Shown here: positions 8,516-17,106 of the stretch, one piece after another | How positions within the stretch are numbered: the stretch's first letter is position 1 | Layout of the letters: each line of letters begins with the position of its first letter | From: Neolewinella aquimaris | Lineage (GTDB): Bacteria > Bacteroidota > Bacteroidia > Chitinophagales > Saprospiraceae | Length of the DNA stretch: 64,000 bases | Reading direction: 5' to 3' | NCBI RefSeq assembly: GCF_014197245.1 | Contig: NZ_JACIFF010000001.1 | Location: 372,001-436,000, forward strand | Notes under the pieces: generated by a model | Seen by the model: only the letters and a program-made list of their open reading frames with translations | The model's database searches: none | Told to the model about the DNA's origin: nothing | Program-made: the position numbers and the translations under genes

Positions 8516-9549
8516 TGGTCAAGCTTACCGAATTTTCTCACGGCGCCGGTTGCGGGTGTAAAATCGCTCCGGCCGTGCTGGACCGTATTCTTGCCCAGAC
8601 GGCCAAGGGAGAACCCTTCCCCAACTTGCTGGTCGGCAATGCCGAACGGGACGACGCCGCGGTGTACGACCTCGGAGACGGTACGGCCGTCATCAGTACG
8701 ACCGACTTCTTCATGCCCATCGTGGACGATCCGCTCACCTTTGGCCGCATCGCCGCTACCAATGCGATCAGCGACGTGTACGCCATGGGTGGCACACCCT
8801 TGCTGGCTATCGCGATTCTGGGTTGGCCGGTCGATAAATTGCCCCCCGAGGTGGCCGGACAGGTGGTCGAGGGCGGCCGACAGGCCTGCGCCGAAGCGGG
8901 TATCCCCCTGGCCGGCGGTCACAGCATCGACAGTCCCGAACCGATCTTCGGCCTTGCCGTCAGCGGTAGGGTCGACATCGCTCACCTGAAGAAAAATGGC
9001 GGGGCACGGTCGGGCGACCTGCTCTTCCTGACCAAACCGCTCGGAGTAGGCATCCTGAGTACCGCCCAGAAGAAAAAGCTGCTGCGTCGCGAAGATGCGC
9101 TGCTCGCTACCGAACAAATGGTTCGTCTCAACCGCATCGGACCGGAACTCGCTCGTCATAGTTTCGTGCACGCGATGACCGACGTCACGGGCTTCGGTTT
9201 GCTCGGTCACCTCACCGAAATGTGCACGGCCAGCAACACCCGGGCGACCATGTACATGGATCGGGTGCCGCTCATCGATGCCGAAATCCTGGACCACTAC
9301 CTGAATGCCGGCTGCATTCCGGGAGGGACCAAACGCAACTATGCCAGCTACGGCGACCACGTAAACTTGTCGACGGAGCGGCAGAAGTGGTTGCTCGCCG
9401 ATCCCCAAACCAGTGGTGGCCTGTTGGTGGCCGTTGCGCCGGAATCGGAGGAGGAATTTCGGGCGTTTTGTGAGCGCAAGGGGCATCCCGTCACCTCATT
9501 CGGGGAGATGATTTCACCGGGGAACGGTAAGCTGATCGAAGTGGTGTGA
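8515..9549 (+). CDS. selD: Selenide, water dikinase
   Basis: A 344-residue SelD, which makes selenophosphate from selenide and ATP. The N-terminal active-site loop reads [13 protein letters not shown], with Cys13 and Lys16 at the positions of the catalytic Cys17 and Lys20 of the E. coli enzyme, so this is the Cys form and not a selenoprotein. The ATP-binding domain follows ([46 protein letters not shown]). The ATG overlaps the stop of the subtilase gene by one base. No selA, selB or selU gene is in the window, so whether selenophosphate feeds selenocysteine or 2-selenouridine in tRNA cannot be told. Confidence 0.95.
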   Translation: MVKLTEFSHGAGCGCKIAPAVLDRILAQTAKGEPFPNLLVGNAERDDAAVYDLGDGTAVISTTDFFMPIVDDPLTFGRIAATNAISDVYAMGGTPLLAIAILGWPVDKLPPEVAGQVVEGGRQACAEAGIPLAGGHSIDSPEPIFGLAVSGRVDIAHLKKNGGARSGDLLFLTKPLGVGILSTAQKKKLLRREDALLATEQMVRLNRIGPELARHSFVHAMTDVTGFGLLGHLTEMCTASNTRATMYMDRVPLIDAEILDHYLNAGCIPGGTKRNYASYGDHVNLSTERQKWLLADPQTSGGLLVAVAPESEEEFRAFCERKGHPVTSFGEMISPGNGKLIEVV

Positions 9550-9591
9550 ACTAATGCCGGAAGGGCGGTTTTAGTAGCAAAATCACCGCCC

Positions 9592-11169
9592 ATGACACCG
9601 GTATTCACCCTCTCCCAGTTACCCGATGGCCACATGCACCAAGTGAAGGTGGGCGAGTACGACGTACTGCTCGCCAACGTTGCCGGTGAGGTCTATGCGG
9701 TAGAAAACAAGTGCAGCCACTACGGCGCTCCGCTTACGGGGGGTGCCCTGTGCCAACACCGGGTCCGCTGCCCCTGGCACCACGCCTGCTTCGATGTCCG
9801 CACCGGAGCGCAGATAGAGGCACCCGGAATGGATGGTCTGGCCCGCTTTGCCGTCCGCGTCACCGGAGACGACATATCGGTAAGCAACGAACCCGTCGAG
9901 GAACCCCGGCCCGAAAAGGTGCCGGAACGGACCCTGCCGGAAATCGATACCGTCGAGCAGGTTGACTACCTGGTGGTGGGCGGTGGGGCCGCCGGAGCCT
10001 ACGCGGTAGAGGCCATTCGCGGCGAGGATGCCGAGGGCAGCATCCTGTTCATCGCTAAAGAAGGCTTACCGCCCTACGACCGCACCATGGTCAGCAAACC
10101 CTACCTGGAAAAGGATATGCCGGTCGAAAAACTTCCCCTACGGTCGGCCGAATTTTACCGCAAGCTCAACGTGAATTTTCTGGCGGGAACGCAGGTGCAG
10201 GGGCTCGACCTGAAAGCAAAATCGGTGACGCTACCGAACGGCCATACCCTGAGCTACGACCGGGTCCTGTTGGCAACGGGGGCTACGCCGCTGAAGCTCA
10301 AGGTACCGGGCAGTGACCTGGATGGCGTCTACACCCTCCGCAAGGCCGAAGACGCCCACCTGGCCCGGGAAGCGACCGGGGAGGGAAGTAAGGTAGTGAT
10401 CATCGGCGGCAGTTTCATCGGACTGGAGGCCGCAATGAGCCTCGGTAAACGGGGAGGAGACATTACGGTGGTTACCCGGGAGAAAATTCTCTTCGAACCC
10501 TCCTTTGGCGAAAAGGTAGGACGCTTCATCCGCCAGCTACATGAAGAAGCCGGCGTCACCTTCCGGATGAGTGGGGAGGTGAAAGAAATCAGGGGAGAAG
10601 GTAAAGTCCGCGAAGTGGAACTGGAAAGCGGGGAGATCCTTCCCGCCGACCTGGTCGTAGTCGGCATCGGCGTTAAACCCACGACGGATTACGTAAGCGG
10701 TATCGCCTTTCAGAACGACGGTAGCCTGAAGGTCGACGGCCACCTGGCCATCCACGGTAAAAATGCCTGGGCTGCGGGAGACATTGCCACCTATCCCGAC
10801 CGGGAAGGGTTCGTACGCATTGAGCACTGGAAGGTAGCCGCTCAACAGGGCCGCGTAGCGGGGCGCAACATGGCGGGAAATTCCCAACCCTACTATATGG
10901 TTCCCTTCTTCTGGTCGAACCAGCAGGGCACAAATTTCCGCTACGTGGGCCACGCGACGAACTTCGATCGCATCGTGTTTGACGGCGAGCCGGGCGACGG
11001 ACCTTTCCTCGCATTTTACATCAAGGACCGTCACGTTCAGGCCTGCCTCGGAGTAAAACGGGATGCCGAGACCGCCGCGATCGGCGAATTGATGACCCGG
11101 GGGAAAATGCCATCCATCGACATGCTGATCGATCGGGAGTGGCTTACGATCTGCCGGGAACTTCGGTAG
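9592..11169 (+). CDS. Rieske domain-FAD oxidoreductase (AIFM3/ferredoxin reductase-like)
   Basis: A 525-residue fusion. Residues 1-100 are a Rieske domain with CSH at 41-43 and CPWH at 60-63, the 2Fe-2S ligands. From about residue 125 there is a pyridine nucleotide-disulfide reductase fold, with the FAD-binding VVGGGAAGAYAVEAI and the NAD-binding VVIIGGSFIGLEAAMSL, ending in a reductase C-terminal domain. The order matches animal AIFM3/Nfrl and bacterial homologues. It probably shuttles electrons between NAD(P)H and a redox partner, but the physiological partner is unknown. It follows selD by 42 nt. Confidence 0.85.
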   Translation: MTPVFTLSQLPDGHMHQVKVGEYDVLLANVAGEVYAVENKCSHYGAPLTGGALCQHRVRCPWHHACFDVRTGAQIEAPGMDGLARFAVRVTGDDISVSNEPVEEPRPEKVPERTLPEIDTVEQVDYLVVGGGAAGAYAVEAIRGEDAEGSILFIAKEGLPPYDRTMVSKPYLEKDMPVEKLPLRSAEFYRKLNVNFLAGTQVQGLDLKAKSVTLPNGHTLSYDRVLLATGATPLKLKVPGSDLDGVYTLRKAEDAHLAREATGEGSKVVIIGGSFIGLEAAMSLGKRGGDITVVTREKILFEPSFGEKVGRFIRQLHEEAGVTFRMSGEVKEIRGEGKVREVELESGEILPADLVVVGIGVKPTTDYVSGIAFQNDGSLKVDGHLAIHGKNAWAAGDIATYPDREGFVRIEHWKVAAQQGRVAGRNMAGNSQPYYMVPFFWSNQQGTNFRYVGHATNFDRIVFDGEPGDGPFLAFYIKDRHVQACLGVKRDAETAAIGELMTRGKMPSIDMLIDREWLTICRELR

Positions 11170-11170
11170 C

Positions 11171-11770
11171 TCAGGGGACGATCCAGTCCAGTTTCCACAC
11201 TCCGGCTGCTCTGGTAGCCGTCAGGCGCGCGTTACCCTGCCGACTGAGTTGCAGAACCTCTCCCCACCGCAGCTGGGTTTCGAGCACGCAAAAATTTGCT
11301 TCGGCGTAATCCGTTTCAGCGAGCGTCCGCTCATCCCAGTCGGCGGGCAGGCCGGTCTGGGCTTCCGGCAACCCGGCAGCCGGGGGAAGTAGGGTAGCGT
11401 AGGCGCGACGACCGTGTTTCGGCAGTTCACTGAAGATCCGTTGGCGCTCTTCGTCTCTCACCAGGAGTGCGGGGCCACCACAGGTGAGCTGTAGTTTGGT
11501 AGCCGGATCCCAGAAAAGCCAGGACAGTTCCGCGCCCTCCCGCCTGAGGTGATCCATCTTTACGGAACGTATGTCGGTGTAGCACCTTAGGGTAGATTGA
11601 TCTTCCGTGGCGGCGTCGCGCAGCACCACGGTGCGTAGTCTAGGAACGCCGTATGGGTCGGTAGTGGCGACCGCCGGAGTAGCGTAGGGATGGTCAGGAG
11701 TGTTAAGGGCCTCAAAAATCAGCTGCCAGGCTTGTTTCCAAAGGTCATCTGATACTATCTTACGGAGCAT
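11171..11770 (-). CDS. Pyridoxamine 5'-phosphate oxidase-family flavoprotein
   Basis: A 199-residue protein of the FMN-binding split-barrel fold, Alr4036-like. Visible features are ATTDPYGVPRLRTVVLRDA (substrate/FMN strand), CYTDIRSVKMDHLRR (an FMN-phosphate binding Arg/Lys segment), LSWLFWDPATKLQLTCGG, and a C-terminal RWGEVLQLSRQGNARL ending in Trp-rich strands. It may be a PNPOx-like oxidase or a flavin or haem-binding relative rather than true PdxH. It faces the Rieske-FAD gene with a 1-nt gap between stops. The ATG at 11770 is preferred to TTG at 11776. Confidence 0.75.
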   Translation of the reverse strand: MLRKIVSDDLWKQAWQLIFEALNTPDHPYATPAVATTDPYGVPRLRTVVLRDAATEDQSTLRCYTDIRSVKMDHLRREGAELSWLFWDPATKLQLTCGGPALLVRDEERQRIFSELPKHGRRAYATLLPPAAGLPEAQTGLPADWDERTLAETDYAEANFCVLETQLRWGEVLQLSRQGNARLTATRAAGVWKLDWIVP

Positions 11771-12016
11771 AACCAATAATTCTGGAATGTCTGGGAATTA
11801 TTGCCCGGTTGTCAAAACGGTTCCATCGAATAAATACGTATGTATTTACCAGCTGGTACACGCTCCGACGAGCAACGATTCTTGGATCGATGAAACGAAA
11901 AACATGAGGTGACCTTTTTTGGTGAGCTGCGTCACATGACCGGAAACGGCATGTATAGTCGTCGCCAAAGTATTAAGTGTCTCTCAATATGAATATGGGT
12001 TTTAGGTGTTTTTCCG
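11771..12016. other. Intergenic region, possible small RNA
   Basis: No ORF with coding character is visible. It contains the near-palindrome AAATACGTATGTATTT at about 11830, and it ends in a strong plus-strand terminator at 12017, although no protein gene precedes that terminator on the plus strand. A short RNA or an attenuated leader is possible but unproven. Confidence 0.3.
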
Positions 12017-12049
12017 GAGGGTCTGATCGAAAGTTCGGACCCTCTTTTG
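12017..12049 (+). terminator. Rho-independent terminator with no upstream plus-strand gene
   Basis: GAGGGTC (12017-12023) pairs with GACCCTC (12038-12044), with further pairing inside the loop, and is followed by TTTTG. It lies 33 nt before the -7 box of the small gene at 12109 and does not follow any plus-strand CDS. Confidence 0.65.
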
Positions 12050-12080
12050 TCGTACAACCATCCCAGCGCGAAAGTCGTTC

Positions 12081-12088
12081 TATCTTTG
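12081..12088 (+). promoter_or_regulatory. -7 box of the small membrane protein gene
   Basis: TATCTTTG fits TAnnTTTG. It ends 20 nt before the ATG at 12109 and follows the terminator at 12017-12049, so the gene is an independent transcription unit. Confidence 0.6.
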
Positions 12089-12108
12089 CCCCTTACAAAC
12101 CTTAGAAC

Positions 12109-12318
12109 ATGAGCTTCCTCACTCTCTTTGCCGTCATTTTTGCCGTTTTTGGACTGAGCTTTGTGCTGATCAACATCCGGCATCTAATTACCGGTGACGA
12201 GTTTCGGGGCACCTGCGCCAGCAACAATCCGATGCTGAAAAACAAGATCGGCAAATGCGATGTGTGCGGCAAAACTCCCGAAGAGGACTGCCAGCTTCCG
12301 GAAATGCCTAAGGCCTAA
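12109..12318 (+). CDS. Small membrane protein with four cysteines, NqrM-like
   Basis: A 69-residue protein. It has one N-terminal membrane helix (residues 1-24), then GTCAS (Cys36), then CDVCGKTPEEDC (Cys50, Cys53, Cys61). The layout of one helix plus four short-spaced cysteines resembles NqrM (DUF539), the iron-delivery maturation factor of Na+-translocating NADH:quinone reductase, but the spacing is not identical and no nqr genes are nearby. It could equally be an uncharacterised Bacteroidota membrane protein. It has its own -7 box at 12081. Confidence 0.65.
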   Translation: MSFLTLFAVIFAVFGLSFVLINIRHLITGDEFRGTCASNNPMLKNKIGKCDVCGKTPEEDCQLPEMPKA

Positions 12319-12329
12319 ACCTCAATCCG

Positions 12330-13409
12330 CTAGCGAACCTGACGCATGGCATCGCAAACCTTGGCGATGTGCTCGACGGAGGGCGTACGCACGATTATCC
12401 TGCGTACGGCGAGTAGTTCCGTTACGAATCCTTCCGCCCTAAAGGTCTTGAGATACTCAGCATTGAACAACAGCTGGGTCTGGACCATATGGCGGCATTC
12501 CAGCATGAAGTAGTTGCGGTCTTTCGGATCGTAGGCGACCACGAAGATTTCCTTTTCCATTATTTCGGTCAGGGGCACCAGGTAGGGGTAGGGGAAATAG
12601 TCGTCGTTCCAAATGTCGTACAGCCCGGCCTCGAACAGCGGATATACCTTGAGCTGCACCGAGTGCCCCAGGTCATTGAACAGTTCCACAAACTTCGTGA
12701 GCGCGTGTACCTGAGCCTCCACCGGACCTTCCCGCAGCGGATCCAACTCCCGGTAAGGCTGCCACTTATCGGTACGGATGTCGAAGTATTCGGCGGTACC
12801 GAGCCGGAGCTTGTAGTCGAACCTGGCGTACCCCGGTACTACGTAGCCGGGGTAGTAGTAGCGAATCCCGCGATCCAGACAGAATTGAATTTCCAACAAC
12901 ATCGTGTAGTAGCCCAGACTGAAGGAGCGCAGGTTGGGGTCGAAGATGCCGAGGATGCTAGCGGCCGATTCATTGCCCAGATCGAAGTAGCTACTGGCCA
13001 CCAGTTTGCCGCTGACCCGCTCGCGCACCGACACCTCCCAGGTGTTGAATACCACGTCCCCGTCGTAGTCTTCCAGGCTGTCGGCAATGGTGGGGGAGAG
13101 GCGGCCGTCGAACTGTTCGGCGTACAGGTCGTACAGGTCTTCGTGCTCTTCGTCGATCGTGCGGGTAGCAACGACGGTGGTAAACAGTTGGCTGTTCTTG
13201 CGCAGCAGTTTGCGCTGGCTCCGGGAGAAAGCAAAGTCTTGCAGGTCGATCCGTATCCAGAGCGCGGAATACGGCCGGTTCTTGAAAAACAAGAAATGGG
13301 TGGTAAAGATGGTAGATCCCATACGGTACCATCCCCGGGCCAGGTGCCAGTCCAGGGTATCCGGGCTCAGGATAAAGGGCGTATTCTTTTCGGCGTAGCT
13401 GAATAACAT
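12330..13409 (-). CDS. Arginyl/leucyl-tRNA--protein transferase-like protein (ATE/Bpt-related)
   Basis: A 359-residue protein whose core matches the ATE_C/Bpt acyltransferase fold of the GNAT superfamily. Matching segments are GWYRMGSTIFTTHFLFF, IDLQDFAFSRSQRKLLRKN, SSYFDLG, FDPNLRSFSLGYYTMLLEI and GIRYYYPGYVVPGYARFDYK. True ATE/Bpt enzymes attach Arg or Leu from tRNA to protein N-termini for degradation. The N-terminal cysteine motif of that family is absent here, so activity or substrate may differ. It is the last gene of the lpxC-fabZ/lpxA/ABC cluster, 57 nt after the ABC ATPase. Related proteins with unknown roles are widespread in Bacteroidota. Confidence 0.65.
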   Translation of the reverse strand: MLFSYAEKNTPFILSPDTLDWHLARGWYRMGSTIFTTHFLFFKNRPYSALWIRIDLQDFAFSRSQRKLLRKNSQLFTTVVATRTIDEEHEDLYDLYAEQFDGRLSPTIADSLEDYDGDVVFNTWEVSVRERVSGKLVASSYFDLGNESAASILGIFDPNLRSFSLGYYTMLLEIQFCLDRGIRYYYPGYVVPGYARFDYKLRLGTAEYFDIRTDKWQPYRELDPLREGPVEAQVHALTKFVELFNDLGHSVQLKVYPLFEAGLYDIWNDDYFPYPYLVPLTEIMEKEIFVVAYDPKDRNYFMLECRHMVQTQLLFNAEYLKTFRAEGFVTELLAVRRIIVRTPSVEHIAKVCDAMRQVR

Positions 13410-13466
13410 ATAGGTACCCCAGTGAGGTGGGTGTAATATCCGAATTTAGTGGGGGAAGCACGAATG

Positions 13467-14093
13467 CTACAGGTCGGTAATTAAACTGCACGACACTAAG
13501 TCCCGTGCATCGTTGCTGGCAATAACGGTAAGGCGGCCCGTTGCGAACCGGTCGAGCTCCCCAAAGAACCACTCGGCGGCCGGAAAGTCCAGGGTTACGG
13601 TAGGCTCGTCCAGGATCAGCAGGGGAGTGGCCGCGTACAGTGCGGTGGCCAACATCACCCGTTGCCGCATGCCGGAAGAGCAATCGGTAAGTTTTCGGTC
13701 GCGGAAAGATCCGAGGCCGATCCGCTCGCAGATGGACTGGGGAGTAAGGCCAACCACAAGCGGTTTCATGGTAAAATTAAACTCCAGCAGCTCAATAACG
13801 GAAAGTTCCTCGACCATTTCGAGGTAGGGGCCCGTCCAACTCACGTAGCGAAAGATATCGCCTACCGGAATATCGTGCCCGGAAATCGTGTACTTTAAGT
13901 CTCCCCGGCTGGGACTGAGTTGTCCGGCAATGATTCGCAGCAGGGTAGATTTTCCGGAGCCGTTGCGCCCACGTATCCCGTAGATGCCGCCGGATACGTA
14001 GGTAGCGGTATGCTGTTTGAGTACCCACTCCCGTCCAAACTTTTTCGATACCTCCCGCAGTTCGATCCGTAATTGCGGAATATCAGTTTCCAT
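13467..14093 (-). CDS. Orphan ABC transporter ATP-binding protein
   Basis: A 208-residue ATPase: Walker A GRNGSGKST at residues 42-50, Walker B LLILDEPTVTLD, and a degenerate signature CSSGMRQRV in place of LSGGQ. The short length and the CSSGM signature resemble CcmA-like or lipid-linked ABC ATPases. Its ATG lies 11 nt inside the 3' end of lpxA, so it is translationally coupled to lipid A synthesis. No membrane subunit is adjacent. It may power export of an envelope component, but this is inference from position only. Confidence 0.85.
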   Translation of the reverse strand: METDIPQLRIELREVSKKFGREWVLKQHTATYVSGGIYGIRGRNGSGKSTLLRIIAGQLSPSRGDLKYTISGHDIPVGDIFRYVSWTGPYLEMVEELSVIELLEFNFTMKPLVVGLTPQSICERIGLGSFRDRKLTDCSSGMRQRVMLATALYAATPLLILDEPTVTLDFPAAEWFFGELDRFATGRLTVIASNDARDLVSCSLITDL

Positions 14094-14883
14094 TGTCCAG
14101 GGCCTGGAAGCTGCGGATGATGCCGGTCTTTTCCGTCGCTCCGATAAAGCTTACCACTTCGTCGCGCTCGTCCGATACCGGTACCGAAGCCTCGATCTCG
14201 GTCACCGCATTGGTGATATTCAGGCCCTTGACGAACAGAATACGGTAAATCTCGTGGATCGCGTTGATCTGGTTGATGGTGAAGCCCCGCCGCTGCAGCC
14301 CGATCCGGTTGACCCCGATGTAGCTCAGGGGCTCGCGGGCGGCACGGATGTAGGGAGGTACGCTCTTGCGCACCAGGCTTCCCCCGGCAATGAAGCTGTG
14401 TCGTCCGATGCGAACGAATTGCTGCACGCCCACCTGTCCTTCGATGATCACGTAATCTTCCAGTACGACGTGCCCGGCCAGGTTTACGTTGTTGGCGATG
14501 ACGATGTTGTCGCCCAGTATACAGTCGTGGGCCACGTGGGCGTAGGCCATTAGCAGGCAATTGCTGCCGACGCGGGTGGTGCCGGCTGCGGCCGTGCCGC
14601 GGTTGATCGTAACGTACTCCCGGATGGTCGTACCGTCACCGATCTCGGCCGTGGTGTATTCTCCCCGAAACTTGAGGTCCTGAGGAACGGCGGCGATCAC
14701 CGCTCCGGGAAATATCCGCACGTTTCTCCCGATGCGGGCGCCCCCATAGATCGTAACGTTGGGACCGATCTCACAGCCCTCCCCGATCTCAACATCTTCC
14801 TCGACGGTGGTGAAGGGCCCTATGGTTACACCGGCTCCTAGTTTCGCGTTGGGATGAACGACGCTCAGGGAATGAATGGACAT
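14083..14883 (-). CDS. lpxA: Acyl-[ACP]--UDP-N-acetylglucosamine O-acyltransferase
   Basis: A 266-residue left-handed beta-helix enzyme, the first committed step of lipid A synthesis. Hexapeptide repeats run from residue 8 to about 180 (VHPNAKLGAGVTIGPF, IGEGCEIGPNVTIYGG and more), with the catalytic His in AYAHVAHDCILG (about His119). The C-terminal helical domain begins near NRIGLQRRGF, typical of LpxA. It lies 37 nt downstream of lpxC-fabZ and overlaps the ABC gene by 11 nt, forming a lipid A operon. Confidence 0.96.
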   Translation of the reverse strand: MSIHSLSVVHPNAKLGAGVTIGPFTTVEEDVEIGEGCEIGPNVTIYGGARIGRNVRIFPGAVIAAVPQDLKFRGEYTTAEIGDGTTIREYVTINRGTAAAGTTRVGSNCLLMAYAHVAHDCILGDNIVIANNVNLAGHVVLEDYVIIEGQVGVQQFVRIGRHSFIAGGSLVRKSVPPYIRAAREPLSYIGVNRIGLQRRGFTINQINAIHEIYRILFVKGLNITNAVTEIEASVPVSDERDEVVSFIGATEKTGIIRSFQALDNGN

Positions 14884-14920
14884 GTGGTGGGTTAAAAAGG
14901 GTGAAAAAAGGGCCGAACGT

Positions 14921-16309
14921 CTAGCTGCGGCGAACGATTTGGGCCACTAAGTCAGCCTCCGATACCAGTTTGTTGCCTACGTAAGCAGTGCCCCGCATTT
15001 GGCAGATCCCCCGCCGTACGGGTGCGATTAATTCCATCTTGAATAGAATGGTATCTCCCGGGACAACGAAGTTTTTGAACTTCGCGTTCTCAATTTTAAG
15101 AAAGTAGGTGTCCCAATTGCCCGGATCTTCCTGTTGGGTAAGGACCAGCAGACCACCGGTCTGCGCCATGGCTTCGATCTGCAAAACGCCGGGCATGACG
15201 TGGTTGCCGGGGAAGTGGCCCTGAAAGAAAGCCTCATTGAACGACAGGTTCTTCAACCCGACAATGTGGTTTTCCCCCTTCTCGATGATCTTGTCGATGA
15301 GCAGAAAAGGGTAGCGGTGGGGCATGATCTCCAGGATCTGCTCTACGTTATAAACCGGCTCGTCGTTGGGATTGTACTGGGGGCGACCCTTAAGGCGCCG
15401 CTGGTCCAGGTACGCCTTTTTGAGCAGCTTGGTAAAGGCGACGTTGACGCGGTGTCCGGGCTTAGTGGCCAGGATACGCCCGCGGATCGGTACGCCGAGT
15501 AGGCTGATGTCGCCCATCACATCGAGCAGTTTATGGCGAGCCGGCTCGTTGTGAAACTTTAGGTCGAGGGTATTGAGGATTCCCTGCTCGGTCACCTCCA
15601 CGGTATCCTTCCCCATCTTCTGGGCAAGCGAATCGAGGCGGGGCTGCGGCACGTGACGGTCGGCGATTACGATGGCGTTGGTCAGGTCGCCCCCGCGGAT
15701 GAGATCGTGCTCGAAGAGGGCCTCCAATTCATGTAGAAAAACGAAAGTGCGGCAGGGCGCAATCTCTTCGGCGTAGTCTTCGTAGCCCCGCAGGGTAGCG
15801 TACTGTTGTCCGAGCACCGGACTGTCGAAGTCGATCATGCTCACGACCTCGAATCCGTCGTAGGGTAGGGCAACGATCTCCGAACCCGTGGTTTCGTCGC
15901 GGAAGGTGATGGGCTCCTCCACCACGAAGTAGTCGCGGGGAGTGTCCTGCTCTTCAAAGCCGACCTGCTGGAGCACTTCGACGTAGGGGCTTGCGCTGCC
16001 GTCCAGAATCGGTACTTCACCGCCGTCGATCTCGATCAGAATGTTGTCGATCTGCAAACCGCTCAGGGCACTGAGCAGGTGTTCGATGGTCGAGACGGTA
16101 GCGGATCCTCCACCCAGGGTCGTCGAACGTTCGGTACTGACCACCCGGTTGACGTCTACGTTCATGAGCGGCTGCTCGTCCAGATCGGTACGTTTGAACT
16201 TAACGCCGTGACCGGTGGGTGCGGATTTGAAGGTCAGATTTACTTGCTGACCGGTGTGCAGGCCTACCCCACTAATGGAGACTGTGCCGGCAATTGTACG
16301 TTGGTTCAT
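14921..16309 (-). CDS. lpxC-fabZ: Bifunctional LpxC deacetylase-FabZ dehydratase fusion
   Basis: A 462-residue fusion characteristic of Bacteroidota. The N-terminal part is the zinc-dependent UDP-3-O-acyl-GlcNAc deacetylase LpxC: ISGVGLHTG, STIEHLLSAL (Zn ligand His77), and FHNEPARHKLLDVMGD (second His and Asp ligands). From about residue 320 follows FabZ: IMPHRYPFLLIDKI, then AFFQGHFPGNHVMPGVLQIE with the active-site His and Glu. It couples the second lipid A step to 3-hydroxyacyl-ACP metabolism. A TATCTTTG -7 box lies 26 nt upstream. lpxA follows in the same operon; lpxD is not in the window. Confidence 0.97.
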   Translation of the reverse strand: MNQRTIAGTVSISGVGLHTGQQVNLTFKSAPTGHGVKFKRTDLDEQPLMNVDVNRVVSTERSTTLGGGSATVSTIEHLLSALSGLQIDNILIEIDGGEVPILDGSASPYVEVLQQVGFEEQDTPRDYFVVEEPITFRDETTGSEIVALPYDGFEVVSMIDFDSPVLGQQYATLRGYEDYAEEIAPCRTFVFLHELEALFEHDLIRGGDLTNAIVIADRHVPQPRLDSLAQKMGKDTVEVTEQGILNTLDLKFHNEPARHKLLDVMGDISLLGVPIRGRILATKPGHRVNVAFTKLLKKAYLDQRRLKGRPQYNPNDEPVYNVEQILEIMPHRYPFLLIDKIIEKGENHIVGLKNLSFNEAFFQGHFPGNHVMPGVLQIEAMAQTGGLLVLTQQEDPGNWDTYFLKIENAKFKNFVVPGDTILFKMELIAPVRRGICQMRGTAYVGNKLVSEADLVAQIVRRS

Positions 16310-16335
16310 ATATACTATCCCACTTTTCTGGGCGG

Positions 16336-16343
16336 CAAAGATA
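16336..16343 (-). promoter_or_regulatory. -7 box of the lpxC-fabZ operon
   Basis: The minus strand reads TATCTTTG (TAnnTTTG), ending 26 nt before the lpxC-fabZ ATG at 16309. It lies in the 39-bp gap after the upstream ABC ATPase gene. Confidence 0.6.
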
Positions 16344-16348
16344 GTACG

Positions 16349-17080
16349 TCAGGCCTGATTGTACCGGTGGCTCGGATCGCTGGCCCGAATGATGTGCTCG
16401 TTCAGCTCGTCGCTCTCCGTCTCCCCATCCCGCAAACGGACGATACGGTGGGCGTGCTCGGCGATGTCGGGTTCGTGGGTTACGATGATCACGGTGTTGC
16501 CCCGATTCTGGATTTCCTCAAAGATTCCCATGATCTCCATGGATGTTTTGGTGTCCAGGTTTCCGGTGGGCTCGTCGGCCAGGATGATGGCGGGCCGGTT
16601 GACGAGGGCCCGGGCTATGGCCACCCGCTGTCGCTGTCCTCCGGAGAGTTCATTGGGGCGGTGATCGAGGCGATCGCCCAGTCCGACGGACTCCAGGACT
16701 TCCGCCGCACGCTGTTGTCGCTCCCGACGACCCAGTCCGGCGTAGACGAGGGGCAGGGCAACGTTTTCGAGGGTGGTCTGCCGCGGCAGGAGGTTGAAAG
16801 TCTGAAAGACGAAGCCGATCTTCTCGTTGCGGATATTGGCCAGCTCCGTATCGTCCATTTTACTGACGTCTTTGCCGTCGAGGTGGTAGGTGCCGGATGT
16901 CGGCGTGTCCAGGCAACCCAGCAGGTTCATCAGCGTAGACTTGCCCGAACCCGAGGGGCCCATCAGCGCAACGTACTCGTTCGTCAGGATCTGCAGGTCG
17001 ATACCGCGTAGGGCCCTTACCTGGGTCTGGCCCATGATATAGGTCTTGGTGAGCGATTTAATGTCGATGACGGCAGACAT
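16349..17080 (-). CDS. ABC transporter ATP-binding protein, LolD/MacB type
   Basis: A 243-residue ATPase with the full set of motifs: Walker [11 protein letters not shown]-loop [10 protein letters not shown], signature LSGGQRQR, Walker [14 protein letters not shown] and the switch His in [11 protein letters not shown]. The [15 protein letters not shown] and [13 protein letters not shown] forms are characteristic of the LolD/MacB/FtsE clan (type VII ABC systems), which drive lipoprotein release or mechanotransmission. The permease partner is not in the window. It sits between gatC and lpxC-fabZ on the same strand. Confidence 0.93.
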   Translation of the reverse strand: MSAVIDIKSLTKTYIMGQTQVRALRGIDLQILTNEYVALMGPSGSGKSTLMNLLGCLDTPTSGTYHLDGKDVSKMDDTELANIRNEKIGFVFQTFNLLPRQTTLENVALPLVYAGLGRRERQQRAAEVLESVGLGDRLDHRPNELSGGQRQRVAIARALVNRPAIILADEPTGNLDTKTSMEIMGIFEEIQNRGNTVIIVTHEPDIAEHAHRIVRLRDGETESDELNEHIIRASDPSHRYNQA

Positions 17081-17106
17081 AGGCGTAGGATGGGGTTATA
17101 AAAAAG

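Noticed and set aside
11700-11912. 70-residue plus-strand ORF between the PNPOx-like and small membrane genes
   Set aside because: It overlaps the antisense start of a real gene, has no domain, membrane helix or promoter fitting it.
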